DNA of 64,000 nucleotides. Origin: Xiphydria camelus. Taxonomy: Eukaryota > Arthropoda > Insecta > Hymenoptera > Xiphydriidae. Below the pieces are notes generated by a model. It worked only from the letters and a program-made list of their open reading frames with translations, had not been told where the DNA came from and searched no databases. Below, piece by piece: positions 1 through 9,501 of this stretch. The position numbers and the translations under genes were made by a program. Where the stretch lies: positions 24,049,309 through 24,113,308 of the forward strand of contig OY783193.1 of NCBI GenBank assembly GCA_963678675.1. Direction: 5' to 3'. Position 1 is the stretch's first letter. Every line of letters begins with the position of its first letter.

Positions 1-630
1 TAGTGGATAGAAAAAAAATACGCAACTGTACGCGTCTCAAGCTCAAGACCAACTGCTTTTCGGGCGAAATTCCGTACACCGTGAGACAAAGGTTCGACGA
101 GGTACCGACATATGTACGTCGGGGTACGGAACGCTGCGATAAAGCTGGCAACCGTAAGGGCCTTTGCACACACACGACGTTTTTTAAACTAGCTGACGAC
201 GCGCGTTTTTGATGAGCGCGTATTAGCAGGTTGTATTAGCAAGGATCGTGTGTAAAAGTAACAACTTGCCGACTGCCTTGCGTTTGCTGAGCGTCCTAAT
301 CGCGTATAACGCGCGTCGTCAGCTAGTTTAAAAAACCCCTAGTTTAAAAAGGCCCTTAGTTGTGACGTAGGCAGGGTTCTCAGGTAAGGAGACCTGATCG
401 CGTAGTTTCACGACAAGGCGGAGAAAAGAGCGGCGTAGCGCGTCACTACACATTCATTGTTGTCAGCCGACGTATCGCGTGTTAACAGTTTGAAAACAAT
501 TGAACATCGAGTTTCGCAACTAGAACGTACTCAATGATAAACGGAAAATCGGTAAAAATGTTTTCAGCCTAGATGACTGATTTAAAAATTATGAATGATA
601 AATAAAATCACGAACATGTAATGATTTTAT
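1..630 (+). repeat. Family X repeat, copy 1 (cut by window start)
   Basis: This is the first of four copies of a dispersed element; the others are at 20930-21411, 34600-35495 and, inverted, 60209-61200. The shared sequence begins TAGTGGATAGA and runs through a MITE and a conserved right part ending near CCCCAGAACAATTCG. A frame at 3-212 contains the string EIPYTVRQRFDE, which is also kept in frame in the other copies. I do not recognise it and do not call it a gene. The left end lies outside the window. Confidence 0.8.
158..355. mobile_element. MITE with GGGCCTTTGCACACGACG ends, copy 1 of 4
   Basis: The terminal inverted repeats continue into AACTAGCTGACGACGCGCG on both sides, about 44 bp in the best copies. 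The arms flank a GC-rich core containing GCGCGTCATCAGCGCG-like words. Other copies lie at 21090-21305, 34762-34975 and 60875-61088, each inside family X. TAA on the left and TTA on the right border the GGGCC ends, so the target duplication is unresolved. It has no coding capacity and is probably a non-autonomous DNA transposon. Confidence 0.75.
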
Positions 631-708
631 AATTAATGTTTCGATAATATTTACATTTTCCCCAGAACAATTCGTTCGTGAAAGAAGTCATAAAAATCGT
701 AAATAAAC

Positions 709-843
709 AAACTATGCGGTTTATTCACCGTTTCAGTAATTTTAACGAATCGGTGGAAACCGGATATTATGGTCATAACATAGCAATCGATTTGCACCGA
801 TTTGTTAAAATTATCGGAACAGTGAATAAACTGCATAGTGTTT
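709..843. repeat. Foldback hairpin (AAACTATGCGG family)
   Basis: AAACTATGCGGTTTATTCACC is answered by the complementary GTGAATAAACTGCATAGTGTTT, giving arms of about 60 bp around a short loop. Copies lie at 37571-37700 and, inverted, 60220-60360. Frames through it (for example 651-836 minus) are palindrome shadows. Confidence 0.7.
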
Positions 844-1302
844 ACGGGCTGTAAGCCAACTCTAACTACCGTCTCGATCTCTACCTAATTTTGGTTATAA
901 CCATACATATATTTATTGAGAAAATTCGATGTAAAAATTGAGGGGTGGAGGGGGCAGACATAAAGATACACGGGTTCTCGCTGCTCACTTTACGCCGAGA
1001 TGAACGAACATACCTACAATCTTATCGAGCTGTACCTTATCGAGGAGATCTTTCGACATAATGATTCCGAAACGTTTTTATCGAGAAATATCTATTTCTA
1101 ATATACGGTAGTGCTCACGAATATTGTAAAATATTGCAGGAATGTTACAGAAAAGTTACTTGCAAAAACGTGCTTTGTGAGGTATAAATGATGATATTTT
1201 GTAATCCATCGTTACATCCGAGGCGAAGAAGAGATGAAATAGAAGTGAGGTACATGTACACTTCACGTTTGACAGGTCGGTATATAAATTGAAATTCGTG
1301 AT
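844..1302. repeat. Mixed G and E repeat remnants
   Basis: This contains the S/G-type stretch with GAGGGGTGGAGGGGGCAGAC and then the leader of the family E transposase on the minus strand. The complement of 1016-1060 reads MSKDLLDKVQLDKIV. It continues with the E flank carrying TGACAGGTCGGTATATAAATT. No intact gene is visible. Confidence 0.6.
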
Positions 1303-1990
1303 CAAGAGACACGGTAGTGTCTCGCGGCATGTTCATTCAAGTCGTCAGAACGACGCCGCCAGCGCTGTCGCCGCGAGCACCCGTGTATCTTTACAGGAAA
1401 AATGTCTGCCCCCCTCACCCCTCAATTTTAACATCGAATTTTCTCAATAAATATACGGTTATAACCAAAACTATTCTTAGTTACGCCATATAAATCGACT
1501 ATTCTCTATCGATAGAGACCAGAGTAAATGTTGTAAGTTACATATTAACAGAGATTTTTCCTTAGCAACGCGAAGCCACGCCCCTCGCGCCTCAAAAGTC
1601 GAGAATCCGATTTCTCGGGCGATATATATATGTCAAAATCTTACAAAAATTCCGCCCGTCTTCGGCGATATTCGGCCATGGTCGGAAATGTGTACACAGA
1701 TGCGGCTACACGCATACGCCATCAAAAATGTATGTGAGAGTGTGTGAGAGAATATATTCCTTGAATGTTTAGTTATTTTTGAAAATTAATAAAATATTTC
1801 CATTTGCGAAACGATTTCCCTCGCATTTTTTCGATCCTCGGACGCGCTTGTTAATAAAAAGTAAAAATTCAGTGTAATCGGAGTAGTGAATCTCAATAGT
1901 GGTGAATGTGACAGACGCTCCGTATAGTTTAATAATCGTTTGTATTTTTTTCGAATATCGAGATAGTGAACGGATATGCAGTGGTATTCT
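1303..1990 (+). mobile_element. Family S element, terminal part, copy 1
   Basis: It starts with AAGAGACACGGTAGTGTCTC, itself a hairpin, followed by CGCGGCATGTTCATTC. It continues through CCCCCTCACCCCTCAATTTT, an ATATATATAT box and GGTGAATGTGACAGACGCTC. Other copies are at 15812-16548 (inverted), 18740-19387 (inverted) and 27866-28370. It appears to be the 5-prime end of a longer element whose downstream part carries family E exon-like modules. No frame of convincing length is present. Confidence 0.7.
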
Positions 1991-2930
1991 TCTCTCCAAT
2001 GCCTGTGCATCAAGAAAGGAGCAGGAAAGGATACGGTCTCAGAAGAATTGCCATCAGATAAGTTTAATTGCCATTTGACAGCTTTAACCTCATTTTCAAT
2101 GGATCTTTGTTTTCGTTCTATTTTTTGTTTTCAGGGTCATGCGAGCACGGGAAAAATCGAAGAAAATCAATCATCAATACAAGCCGTGGCAGAATAGGAG
2201 ATGAAATAGAATTGGATCACAATAATCAAGTAATTACTTTATCACTATTTTTCTCTATCGATATATTTCCTCTTTCGTACTATTACAAGTTCCAATTTAC
2301 ACACCGACCTGTCAAACCTGAAGTGTACACGTACCGCGCGCACTTCTATTTCATCTCTTCTTCGTCTCCGGTGTAACGATGGTCAATGAGGAATTACTGA
2401 TACCGATTAGGCAGATAAGTGCTGAATAACGTAGTATAATACGAAAGAGGAAATATATCATTTTTAATAATTCTGTCATTATTAGAATAGAATTGATTAA
2501 CTCATATATAGTTTTTTAATTTCTACGCTCGAGTAAGTTCGGTATATTTTAAATAGTGGAATGTGCTGCATATGATTATGTAATTTACAATTTGTTACAG
2601 ATCGTATGCAAACCCGAGGAGGTTTCTTTCGAACGAGGGATCATCTACTTGTTGTTCCAACAAGAACCAGTTGCTTAGTTGCATTCATTGCATTTGACAG
2701 GTCAGTATATAAATTGGTTCTTAATTTTTACGCTGAGTACCTAAGTTCGGTATATTTTAAAAGTGAAATGCTGCATATAATTGTGTAATTTACAATTTAT
2801 TACAGATCGTTTGCGAACCCGATAAGGTTTCTTTCCAACGAGGGATCATCCACTTGTTGTTCAAACAAGAACCAGTTGCATTCATTGCATTTGACAGGTC
2901 GGTATATAAATTGGTAGTATAATACGAACC
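1991..2930 (+). repeat. Family E module: exon-like piece plus transposase remnant
   Basis: A pyrimidine-rich tract and TTTTCAG near 2135 precede a decayed copy of the exon-like module seen more cleanly at 5387-5485. Then comes the GACCTGTCAAAC flank and two partial copies of the segment starting TTACAGATCGTATGC or TTACAGATCGTTTGC (near 2598 and 2801). That last segment is the complement of the transposase string FERNPLGF, so its plus-strand splice look is probably fortuitous. All frames are broken. Confidence 0.55.
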
Positions 2931-3587
2931 CGTGTGGAAATCTGCCCAAGTTGGCCCAATCAGTAATTGGGCGCCAATTAGGCCCCAATTGGGCGGCCCA
3001 ATTTGAATAAAATATAATAAATCGAATAGATACAATTATTTGTTTTATTTATGTACCGGAAGTAAAAATAAATCTGGACATTTAGAACTTATTCCGAACT
3101 TTTAGTGACTGGAATTTGAGTCAGGTGATACGATGTAGTATTAGCGTTTAGTTGGGGCTACGTTGGGCAGCCCAATCAGGCCCCAACTAAGGTACTAGTT
3201 GGGGCTACGTTGGGCACCCCAATCTGGCCCAACTAAGGTACCTAATCACTACCCTAGCAAGAAATATTGTATAATTTTTATGATTTAATGTTGATAGCAT
3301 CGCCTCAAAAACTTTACTAACTTTATTATGATGCCATTGGTAATAAATATATAATATATTTCATTCTTTGATAATTGCGTTTTTAATAATCTTTACAGCA
3401 TTTTTCAAATTGAGTGGAGTAAGATACATATAATGATAAATTGGCCATTTCTATTACAGAATAAATAAAATTGAAATCTATTCCGAACTTTTAGTGACTG
3501 AAATTTGGATCAGGTGATACGATATAGTATTAGCGTTTAGTTGGGCCTACATTGGGTACCCCAATCTGGCCCAAACTGAGGTACCTA
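2931..3587. mobile_element. Family W element, left end with GCCCAATTGGGC array
   Basis: The end CCCGTGTGGAAAT is followed by repeated imperfect GCCCAATTGGGC and TTGGGGC...GCCCCAA words, which are palindromic. The matching opposite end, ATTTCCACACGGG, occurs at 9489-9501 and at 15790-15802. The body is interrupted at 3588 by element V and resumes at 4786. It is non-coding as far as I can see. Confidence 0.7.
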
Positions 3588-3792
3588 CCCAGGTAGCACA
3601 CTAACGTCGAAATGACGTTTTTTGAAGGTCAGTTTTGACGTCAGATGACGAAAAAAATGACGTCATTTTAACGTCGCAAAGACGGCTTAATTGCACATCC
3701 ACACGACGTCAGACAAATCACGTAATAATGACGTTCTACCGTACGTTGTGAAGACGAAAAAAATGACGGTTCTAAAAGGTTAGGTCTGACGT

Positions 3793-4008
3793 ACACCCGG
3801 CGTCTCGGATTATGTCGCTGGTGACTTTTTTTTAAATGTTATTTTTAAACGTACTAACCAATGAACAATTAATTCTCATGCCCTCATTAGCTACGGTAGT
3901 GTCTACTCTCGTTAATAAAAGCATGAGAATTGATTAATCATTGGTTAGTACGTTTAAAAATAACATTTTAAAAAAGTCACCAGCGACAGAATTCGAGACG
4001 CCGAGTGT
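3793..4008. mobile_element. Foldback MITE nested in V
   Basis: ACACCCGGCGTCTCGGAT at the left pairs with the complement at the right through GTCGCTGGTGAC and on to ACGTACTAACCAAT, giving arms of about 80 bp. A relative at 39050-39258 shares the arms but has different outer ends (ACCCGGGGACACGG). Fragments of the inner arm also occur at 25990-26040 and 37260-37320. Confidence 0.75.
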
Positions 4009-4021
4009 ATATCTTTTCATC

Positions 4022-4084
4022 GTGAGCGGTCACCCATCCAGCTAGTGTCTGCACTTTTCGCTGCTTAACTTCGTTGATCGGTCG
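4022..4084 (-). ncRNA. 5S-rRNA-derived fragment (SINE-like)
   Basis: On the minus strand this reads CGATCAACGAAGTTAAGCAG and, after a short gap, GGATGGGTGACCGCTC. These match the A-box-to-C-box part of metazoan 5S rRNA (GATCACCGAAATTAAGCAGCG and GGATGGGGGACCGC). The flanks do not continue as 5S, so it is not a functional 5S gene. It is a 5S-derived SINE head or a fragment carried in element V. The pol III internal promoter elements are partly preserved. Confidence 0.6.
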
Positions 4085-4785
4085 GTGTCCTCGAGTCCTC
4101 ATCTGCTGCGCGCTCCTGTGGTTAAAAATATTATTACTATGTATTAGTGTTCATATATAAAGTTTGATGAATAAATGTATATTACTTTTCAATAAGAAAG
4201 AGCTTGAAAAAATAAGATTTTATAATTGTATTATTCTTTTCTCAACATTTTTCTAAATTTATGATTGTATCTTTTGATAAATATTCTTGTATAGACGCAA
4301 ATTGATACTAATATCAATTTGCGTCTATGCAAGAAATAAATAATAAACAAATATAAATAAATAAATAAATAAATAATTATATGAATGTTTATTCATCCTA
4401 CATTAATTGATTGTCTTTCATTTACTTTAATAATCTGTGCTTTTTAATAAACTGTATAGTTTATAACTTGCTCAACATACTCTGGAGACTAAATGAAATA
4501 ATTTATTGATTTAATAATTGAACAAATTACAATTTTTGTCCATTTATTCACAAATAAATTTTAAAGTCCCTATATATGCAGGAGACGGAAATTTTTCTAA
4601 GTCTTGTTCGTCATTAAAAATGACGGAAAAGTTCCGTCAAAAAGACGTTTAATTTTGACGTCCAAGGTACGTCGTAAATATGACGTCCCTGCGACGTTAA
4701 TATTACGACAACTGACGTCTGAAACCCTATACTGACCAAAAAATGACGTCTGAGACGTTATTCTAACGTCAGTGTGCTACCTGGG

Positions 4786-5052
4786 TAATCACTTAGCCCA
4801 AGGCACTTATCCATTTTTACCTATGCCGCAAAAAAATCGACGAGGGTAAGATGATTTTTTCACGGCTGTTTAAGGGTAGTCTCCAGAGTACCGAACCAAA
4901 AGGCTTTTTTATTATTTTATTATTATTTTTTTTTCGACAAAATGACCTTAATAAAAGTTGTAGATAATAACATTCTAATCTTTGCTTTATGACTTTTTTT
5001 TCTAGCTATTTTAGTTTAGGCGCTACGGCTATTTTTGTGTTTAGAAATTCGT
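4786..5052. mobile_element. Family W body resuming after V
   Basis: This matches the complement of 15316-15480, including the TTTAGGCGCTACGGCTATTT segment and the T-rich tract. There is no open frame of note. It ends at a small GGGCCGTCCCG foldback. Confidence 0.6.
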
Positions 5053-5125
5053 CAGGGCCGTCCCGGGAAAAGAGTACGGCCCTGGAGAGAGGCTGAAAAC
5101 GTCCCCTTTTTTCGGGACGGCCCTG
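5053..5125. repeat. Short foldback, CAGGGCCGTCCCG ends
   Basis: CAGGGCCGTCCCGGGAAAAG and its complement CGGGACGGCCCTG bracket about 70 bp. A second copy at 15244-15315 lies at the equivalent W/S junction in inverted orientation. The two insertions therefore predate duplication of the surrounding block. Confidence 0.65.
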
Positions 5126-5214
5126 GCGATAGTGGTGAATGTGACAGACGCTCCGTGTAGTTTGCAAATCGTTTGTATTTTTTTTAAATAATCGTGAATC
5201 GTGATAGTGAACGG

Positions 5215-5485
5215 ATGCAGTGCTACTTTCCTCTGGATGCCTGGGCATACAGAGCAGGAAAGGAGACGGCAGCATCTCAGAAGAATTGCCATCAGATAAG
5301 TTATTTTCTATCTGACCATTCTAACCTCACTTTGATTGCCTATGAAGGACATATATCTTTGTGAATATTCTATTTTTTGTTCTCAGCGTCATGCGAGCAC
5401 GGGAGGAATCAATGGTTTTTCTTCTCCATCAACAAGCCGTGGCAGAAAAATAGGAGATCCAATGGAATTGGATCACAATAATCAG
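5215..5485 (+). pseudogene. Two exon-like modules of family E (unrecognised)
   Basis: An ATG at 5215 opens 27 codons (starting MQCYFPLDAWAYR) up to 5295. A pyrimidine tract and CTCAG at 5382-5386 precede a second open block, 5387-5485, of 33 codons (starting RHASTGGINGF). That block ends at a consensus donor, CAG-GTAAGT. The first block ends CAG-ATAAGT, which is not a GT donor; only the copy near 28288 has GT there. Decayed copies lie near 2135, 14900-14990 (inverted) and 28378-28476. It may be the 5-prime exons of a transposon gene, but I do not recognise the protein and the junction is defective here. Confidence 0.4.
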
Positions 5486-5602
5486 GTAAGTACTTTATCA
5501 TTATTTTTTCTCTATCGATATATTTCCTCTTTCGTACTATCACAAGTTCCAATTTATACACGACCTGTCAAACCTGAAGTATACACGTACCTCACTTCTA
5601 TT

Positions 5603-5821
5603 TCATCTCTTCTTCGTCTCTGGTGTAACGACGGTCAATTGGGAATCACTGATACCGATTAGGGTTCGAGGGTTATTCCTTATTCTTTCTATCACAGCAT
5701 CGATATTTTGCTGCACCTGTATTCTTCTGGGACTTCCCAAAATAATTATAAAAACCCCATATAATTCAGCCCGAGCAAGTACAATCTTATCGAGCTGTAT
5801 CTTATCGAGATCTTTCGACAT
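5603..5821 (-). pseudogene. Mariner-type transposase N-terminus relic (deleted)
   Basis: The minus-strand frame opens MSKDLDKIQLDKIV, then GSPRRIQVQQNIDAV and ERIRNNPRT, then runs into unrelated sequence. The helix-turn-helix part present in the 6240-6646 copy has been deleted and replaced by GACGGTC-type E flank. It is a fragment of the DUF4817/mariner-type DNA-binding region. Confidence 0.6.
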
Positions 5822-6239
5822 AATGATTCCGAAACGTTTTTATCGAGAAATATATATTTCTAATATATACGATAGTGTTCACGGATATTGTAAAATATTG
5901 CAAGAATGTTACAGAAAAGTTACTTGCAAAAACGTACTTCTTGAGGTGTAAATGATGATATTTTATAATTTCCATCTTTACATCCGAGGCGAAGAAGAGA
6001 TGAAATAGAAGTGAGGTACATGTACACTTCACGTTTGACAGGTCGGTATATACATTGAAACTTGTGATAGTATAATACGAAAGAGGAGATATATCATTTT
6101 TAATAATTCTGTCGTTATTATCTATAGAAAGGTTAACTCAGATTAATATAGTTTCTTAATTTCTATGTAGAGTAAGTTCGGTATATTTTAAATAGTGAAA
6201 TGCTGGATATAATTGTGTTATTTATAATTTGTTACAGAA

Positions 6240-6646
6240 ATAATGCTGCTCAATTCTATCCAGGACTCTAAATCGAATGCGAACCCGAGGGGATTTCTTT
6301 CGAACGAGGGATGATCAACTTGTTGTTCCAAGAACCAGTTGGATTAGTTCATTCGGCGAGCTGGATCTGCTACCTGGAGTGCATGGACGTGCGTCACTTT
6401 GAATGGATGAAAATTTTCATCCTTCAATATCCTTCCAACCGTAGACTTGCTGATTCTAACCTCTGTTGCCATAGCCCGAATATTCGTTCGAGGGCTATTC
6501 CTTATTCTTTCTAGCACAGCCTCGATATTTTGCTGCACCTGTATTTTTCTGGGACTTCCTAAAATAATTATAAAAACCCCATATAATTCAGCCCGAGCAA
6601 GTACAATCTTATCGAGCTGTACCTTATCGAGGCGATCTTTCGACAT
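6240..6646 (-). pseudogene. Mariner/DUF4817-type transposase N-terminal half, best E copy
   Basis: The frame 6646-6344 reads 100 residues. It starts MSKDRLDKVQLDKIV, then has GSPRKIQVQQNIEAV and the helix-turn-helix signature IRAMATEVRISKSTVGRIL followed by FHPFKVTHVHAL and PARRMN. This is the classic order of Tc1/mariner (DUF4817-type) DNA-binding domains. A TAA follows PARRMN, yet in-frame similarity resumes as NWFLEQQVDHPSFERN, the usual continuation towards the catalytic domain. The stop is present at the same place in the copies at 13.7, 28.8 and 30.3 kb, so it was in the amplified master. No DDE/D domain follows. The middle segment LARAELYGVFIIILG looks frameshifted relative to the family. 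Confidence 0.7.
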
Positions 6647-6666
6647 AATGATTCTGAAACGTTTTT

Positions 6667-7400
6667 ATCGAGAAATATGTATTTCTAACATACGGTAGTA
6701 TTCACGAATATTGTAAAATATGGCAGGAATGTTACAGAAAAGTTACTTGCAAAAACGTGCTTTGTAGGGTGTAAATGATATTTTATAATATAATTTCCAT
6801 CGTTACACCAGAAGCGAAGAAGATTTGAAATAAAAGTGAGGTACATATACACTTCATGTTTGACAGGTCGGTATATAAATTGGAACTTGTGATAGTATAA
6901 TACGAAAGAGGAAATATGTCGATAAAGAAAAAATAATAAAATAGTTACTCCATTATTGTAATCTAATTCCATTGGATCCCTTATTTTTCTGCCACGACTT
7001 TGATTGTTGATAGTGGATGGATCAACTAATAAATTTGATTTTTCTTCACTATCAACAATCAAAGTCGTGGCAGAAAAATAAGAGATACAATGGAATTGGA
7101 TTACAATAATAGAGTAACTACTTTATTATTATTTTTCCTTTTTCGATATATTTCCTCTTTCGTATTATACTATCACAAGTTCCAATTTATATACCGACCT
7201 GTCAAACGTGAAGTATACATGTACCTCACTTCTATTTCATCTCTTCTTCGCCTCTGGTATAACGATGGAAATTACAAAAAATATCATCATTTACACCTCA
7301 CAAAGCACGTTTTTGCAAGTAACTTTTCTGTAACATTCCTGCGATATTTTACAATATTCGTGAACACTACCGTATGTTAGAAATATATAAATATTTCTCG
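6667..7400. repeat. Family E foldback (long palindrome)
   Basis: The left arm, from TACGGTAGTATTCACGAATA, and the right arm, ending CGTGAACACTACCGTATG, are complementary over about 330 bp. They meet at a centre near 7035 marked by CTATCAACAATCAAAG. The same palindrome recurs at about 10026-10660, 28910-30270 (split by an LTR), 31680-32250 and 33055-33360. Frames such as 6685-7062 minus and 7090-7380 plus encode the same peptide because the arms are inverted copies. Confidence 0.75.
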
Positions 7401-7754
7401 ATAAAAACGTTTCGGAATCATCACGTCGAAAGATCTCCTTGATAAGGTATAGCGCGATAAGATTGTATTTGTCAGGGCTGAATTATGTAGGGTTTTTATA
7501 ATTATTTTTAAGTCCACGTTTGGGAGGATGTTGAAGGATGAAAATTTTCATCCATTTAAAGTGACGCACGTCCATATATTACAAATTTTAGTCTAGCAAG
7601 TTTCTCCTTAAAGAGTTCAGGCTCCATCGGTGTATAATAGGTGAGAGTGATTAATATTTTTTCATGTAAATTATTGTTTTTGAAATATATTTACGAAGTA
7701 AAAACCTTTCAAAATAATGACTGCGATACATCATTTTGTAATGTTTTTTGTCAG
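7401..7754. other. E remnant then unassigned sequence
   Basis: This includes a short plus-strand transposase relic near 7520-7590 (LKDENFHPFKVTHV) and then about 150 bp of AT-rich sequence with no repeat I can match. There is no gene. Confidence 0.5.
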
Positions 7755-7882
7755 ATGCCGTAACTCGAAGGAGCAGCAAGGAAGCCCCTTCTTCAGAGAA
7801 GGCAGCCATCGAGGCCATTGGATCGGCTTTGGCTTACGCAAGGGACTGGGACGGAGGACGACGAGAAGGCAGGGAAGTCTAA
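7755..7882 (+). CDS. Isolated exon-like open block, unrecognised
   Basis: TGTTTTTTGTCAG at 7742-7754 is a good acceptor. From there a phase-requiring frame (first full codon at 7757) is open for 41 codons to TAA at 7880. It includes EAPSSEKAAIEAIGSALAY followed by ARDWDGGRREGREV. The block is GC-rich (unlike its AT-rich surroundings) and not repeated elsewhere in the window. An alternative frame is open to about 7962 but is arginine-rich and less protein-like. It could be the last exon of a captured or host gene. I do not recognise it. Confidence 0.3.
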
Positions 7883-7991
7883 CGCGGAGCGTGGCATCCG
7901 TGAAGCCGAGGTGGCAACGCCGGGGGCGAGGATACGACAGACGACGGCGCGAGAACGAGTAGCTGCAGCGAGTAGTTTTTAGTCTCTTAAA

Positions 7992-8194
7992 GCGCGTTGT
8001 CACGAGTCGACTCAAGTCGAACGACTTGGTAGTTCGACCGTAGTCGACTTAAAATTTCTTTGTTATTAGTCGAATCGAACGAAGTAGCTCGTCTTGCGAC
8101 TTCATGCGATTCGACTAATAACAAAGAAATTTTAAGTCGACTACGGTCGAACTACCAAATCGTTCGACTTGAGTCGACTCGTGGCAAAACGCGC
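7992..8194. mobile_element. Foldback MITE with GTCGA-rich arms
   Basis: GCGCGTTGTCACGAGTCGAC pairs with GTCGACTCGTGGCAAAACGCGC. The arms are about 85 bp and contain repeated AGTCGA and TTCGAC words around a short centre near 8090. It has no coding content. It is another element with a repeated short palindromic word in its ends. Confidence 0.75.
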
Positions 8195-8256
8195 CATTTT
8201 TAACTTGCCCGGTCTGCTCACGACTTCGAGCTTGTTTTTTTTGCATAGTGTATATA

Positions 8257-8955
8257 CAGGGTGTTACTTAATGATAGGCCGTAATTGCAAGGGCACATTA
8301 CTGAATCAATTTCCAGTAGAAAAGTTCATATTAACATGTGTCCTAAAATGTCTGGTTTTCAAGATACAGGACGTCAGTTTTTAAAAAAATCGATACTTTA
8401 ATAATATCTCAACAATCCTCATGCCGATTTTGTTGACATTTGGCACTGTTGTTTATTGTAATAAGACGCTAAGTTACCACTAACTAGAAGATAATTATGA
8501 GTTCCAGTGGCGTCCCGGGGGACAATCTCACGAATAATATTGACAAAAAAAGTGTACACCACTGACTTTTTTAAAAATTTTATATTTTTTTCAGATTAAG
8601 CAGCTAAAAATACAACTTTTTTGTCTCTTCAAATTATTTCGTACCTCACTTCGTTTTTGAGGAAAAAAGATATTATTCGTGAGACTGTCCCCCGGGACGC
8701 CACTGGAACTCATAATTATCTTCTACTTAGTGTTAACTTAGCATCTTATTATAATAAACAACAGTGCCAAATGTCAACAAAATCGGCACAAGGATCTTTG
8801 AGATATTATTAAAAAAACCGTTTTTTTTTTAATTTTGACGTCCTGTATCTTGAAAATCAGACATTTTAGGACACATGTTAATATGAACTTTTCTACTGGA
8901 AATAGATTCAGTAATGTGCCCTTGCAATTACGGCCTATCATTAAGTAACACCCTG
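8257..8955. mobile_element. Mariner-like foldback MITE, TA target
   Basis: The ends are CAGGGTGTTACTTAATGATA and its complement, flanked by TA at 8255-8256 and 8956-8957. The arms are about 340 bp and meet in a core with GACTGTCCCCCGGGACGCCAC. CAGGGTG ends with TA duplication are typical of insect mariner-type MITEs. The frames inside are palindrome shadows. Confidence 0.85.
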
Positions 8956-9330
8956 TATATTTAAATAAATATAGTGTATGTAGTGTAGTGTATATAGTGT
9001 ATGATAGAGCCCTAAAAACTGAAGAATACGTTTATATTATTATTATTTCTTACTGTATGGCCTTGGCCTTTTACATTATTAATCGCACCCTAATCCCCCT
9101 TGCATATAAATCTATAAAATATGAAAATAGAAATTTCTTAAATTGTACTTATGAAAAACTAAGGAAACCCGCGCGTATGATTTGTATCAATCATTGTTCC
9201 GCTTGAATACGTTTCTATTTTACTTTTGTACATTTTATGAGAAAATATAAAATCGTATTAATTATTATTAATCTTATTATTCATTATTCATCTTATTATT
9301 CATTAAAAGTAACATTTCAGGTTGATTGGG
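8956..9330. other. AT-rich unassigned sequence
   Basis: There is no gene, no recognisable repeat and no long inverted repeat here. Only TATT/ATTATT-rich sequence is visible. Confidence 0.5.
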
Positions 9331-9501
9331 CATAAATAGGGTTGCCCAATTGGGGCCCAATTGGGCATAGGTTGGGCGGAGCGTTACAAGCCCAACGAAA
9401 GCCCAATTGGGCACTGATTGGGCTGCCCAATTGGCGCCCAACTAGTAATTGGGCAGCCCAATTGGGCCCCAATTGGGGCCCAATGAACATTTCCACACGG
9501 G
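9331..9501. mobile_element. Family W end with GCCCAATTGGGC array
   Basis: Dense palindromic words (TTGGGGCCCAA, GCCCAATTGGGC) run up to the end ATTTCCACACGGG. This is the complement of the W start at 2931 (CCCGTGTGGAAAT). It could be the other end of the same, heavily interrupted, W element or of a separate copy. Confidence 0.65.

Larger units (their letters stand above)
3588..4785. mobile_element. Element V: TA-flanked DNA transposon inserted in W
   Basis: Terminal inverted repeats begin CCCAGGTAGCACACT(A/G)ACGT. TA lies at 3586-3587 and again at 4786-4787. The sequence without V is visible in the neighbouring W copy, where ggtacc-TA-atcact is continuous, which gives a precise filled versus empty site. 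Both ends carry many GACGT(C) words over about 150-190 bp. The 1,198-bp element holds a nested foldback and a 5S-like fragment and no transposase. TA duplication suggests mobilisation by a Tc1/mariner-like or other TA-targeting enzyme. Confidence 0.85.

Noticed and set aside
4022..4084. 5S rRNA gene
   Set aside because: Only about 60 bp match, with gaps, and the ends of 5S are missing.
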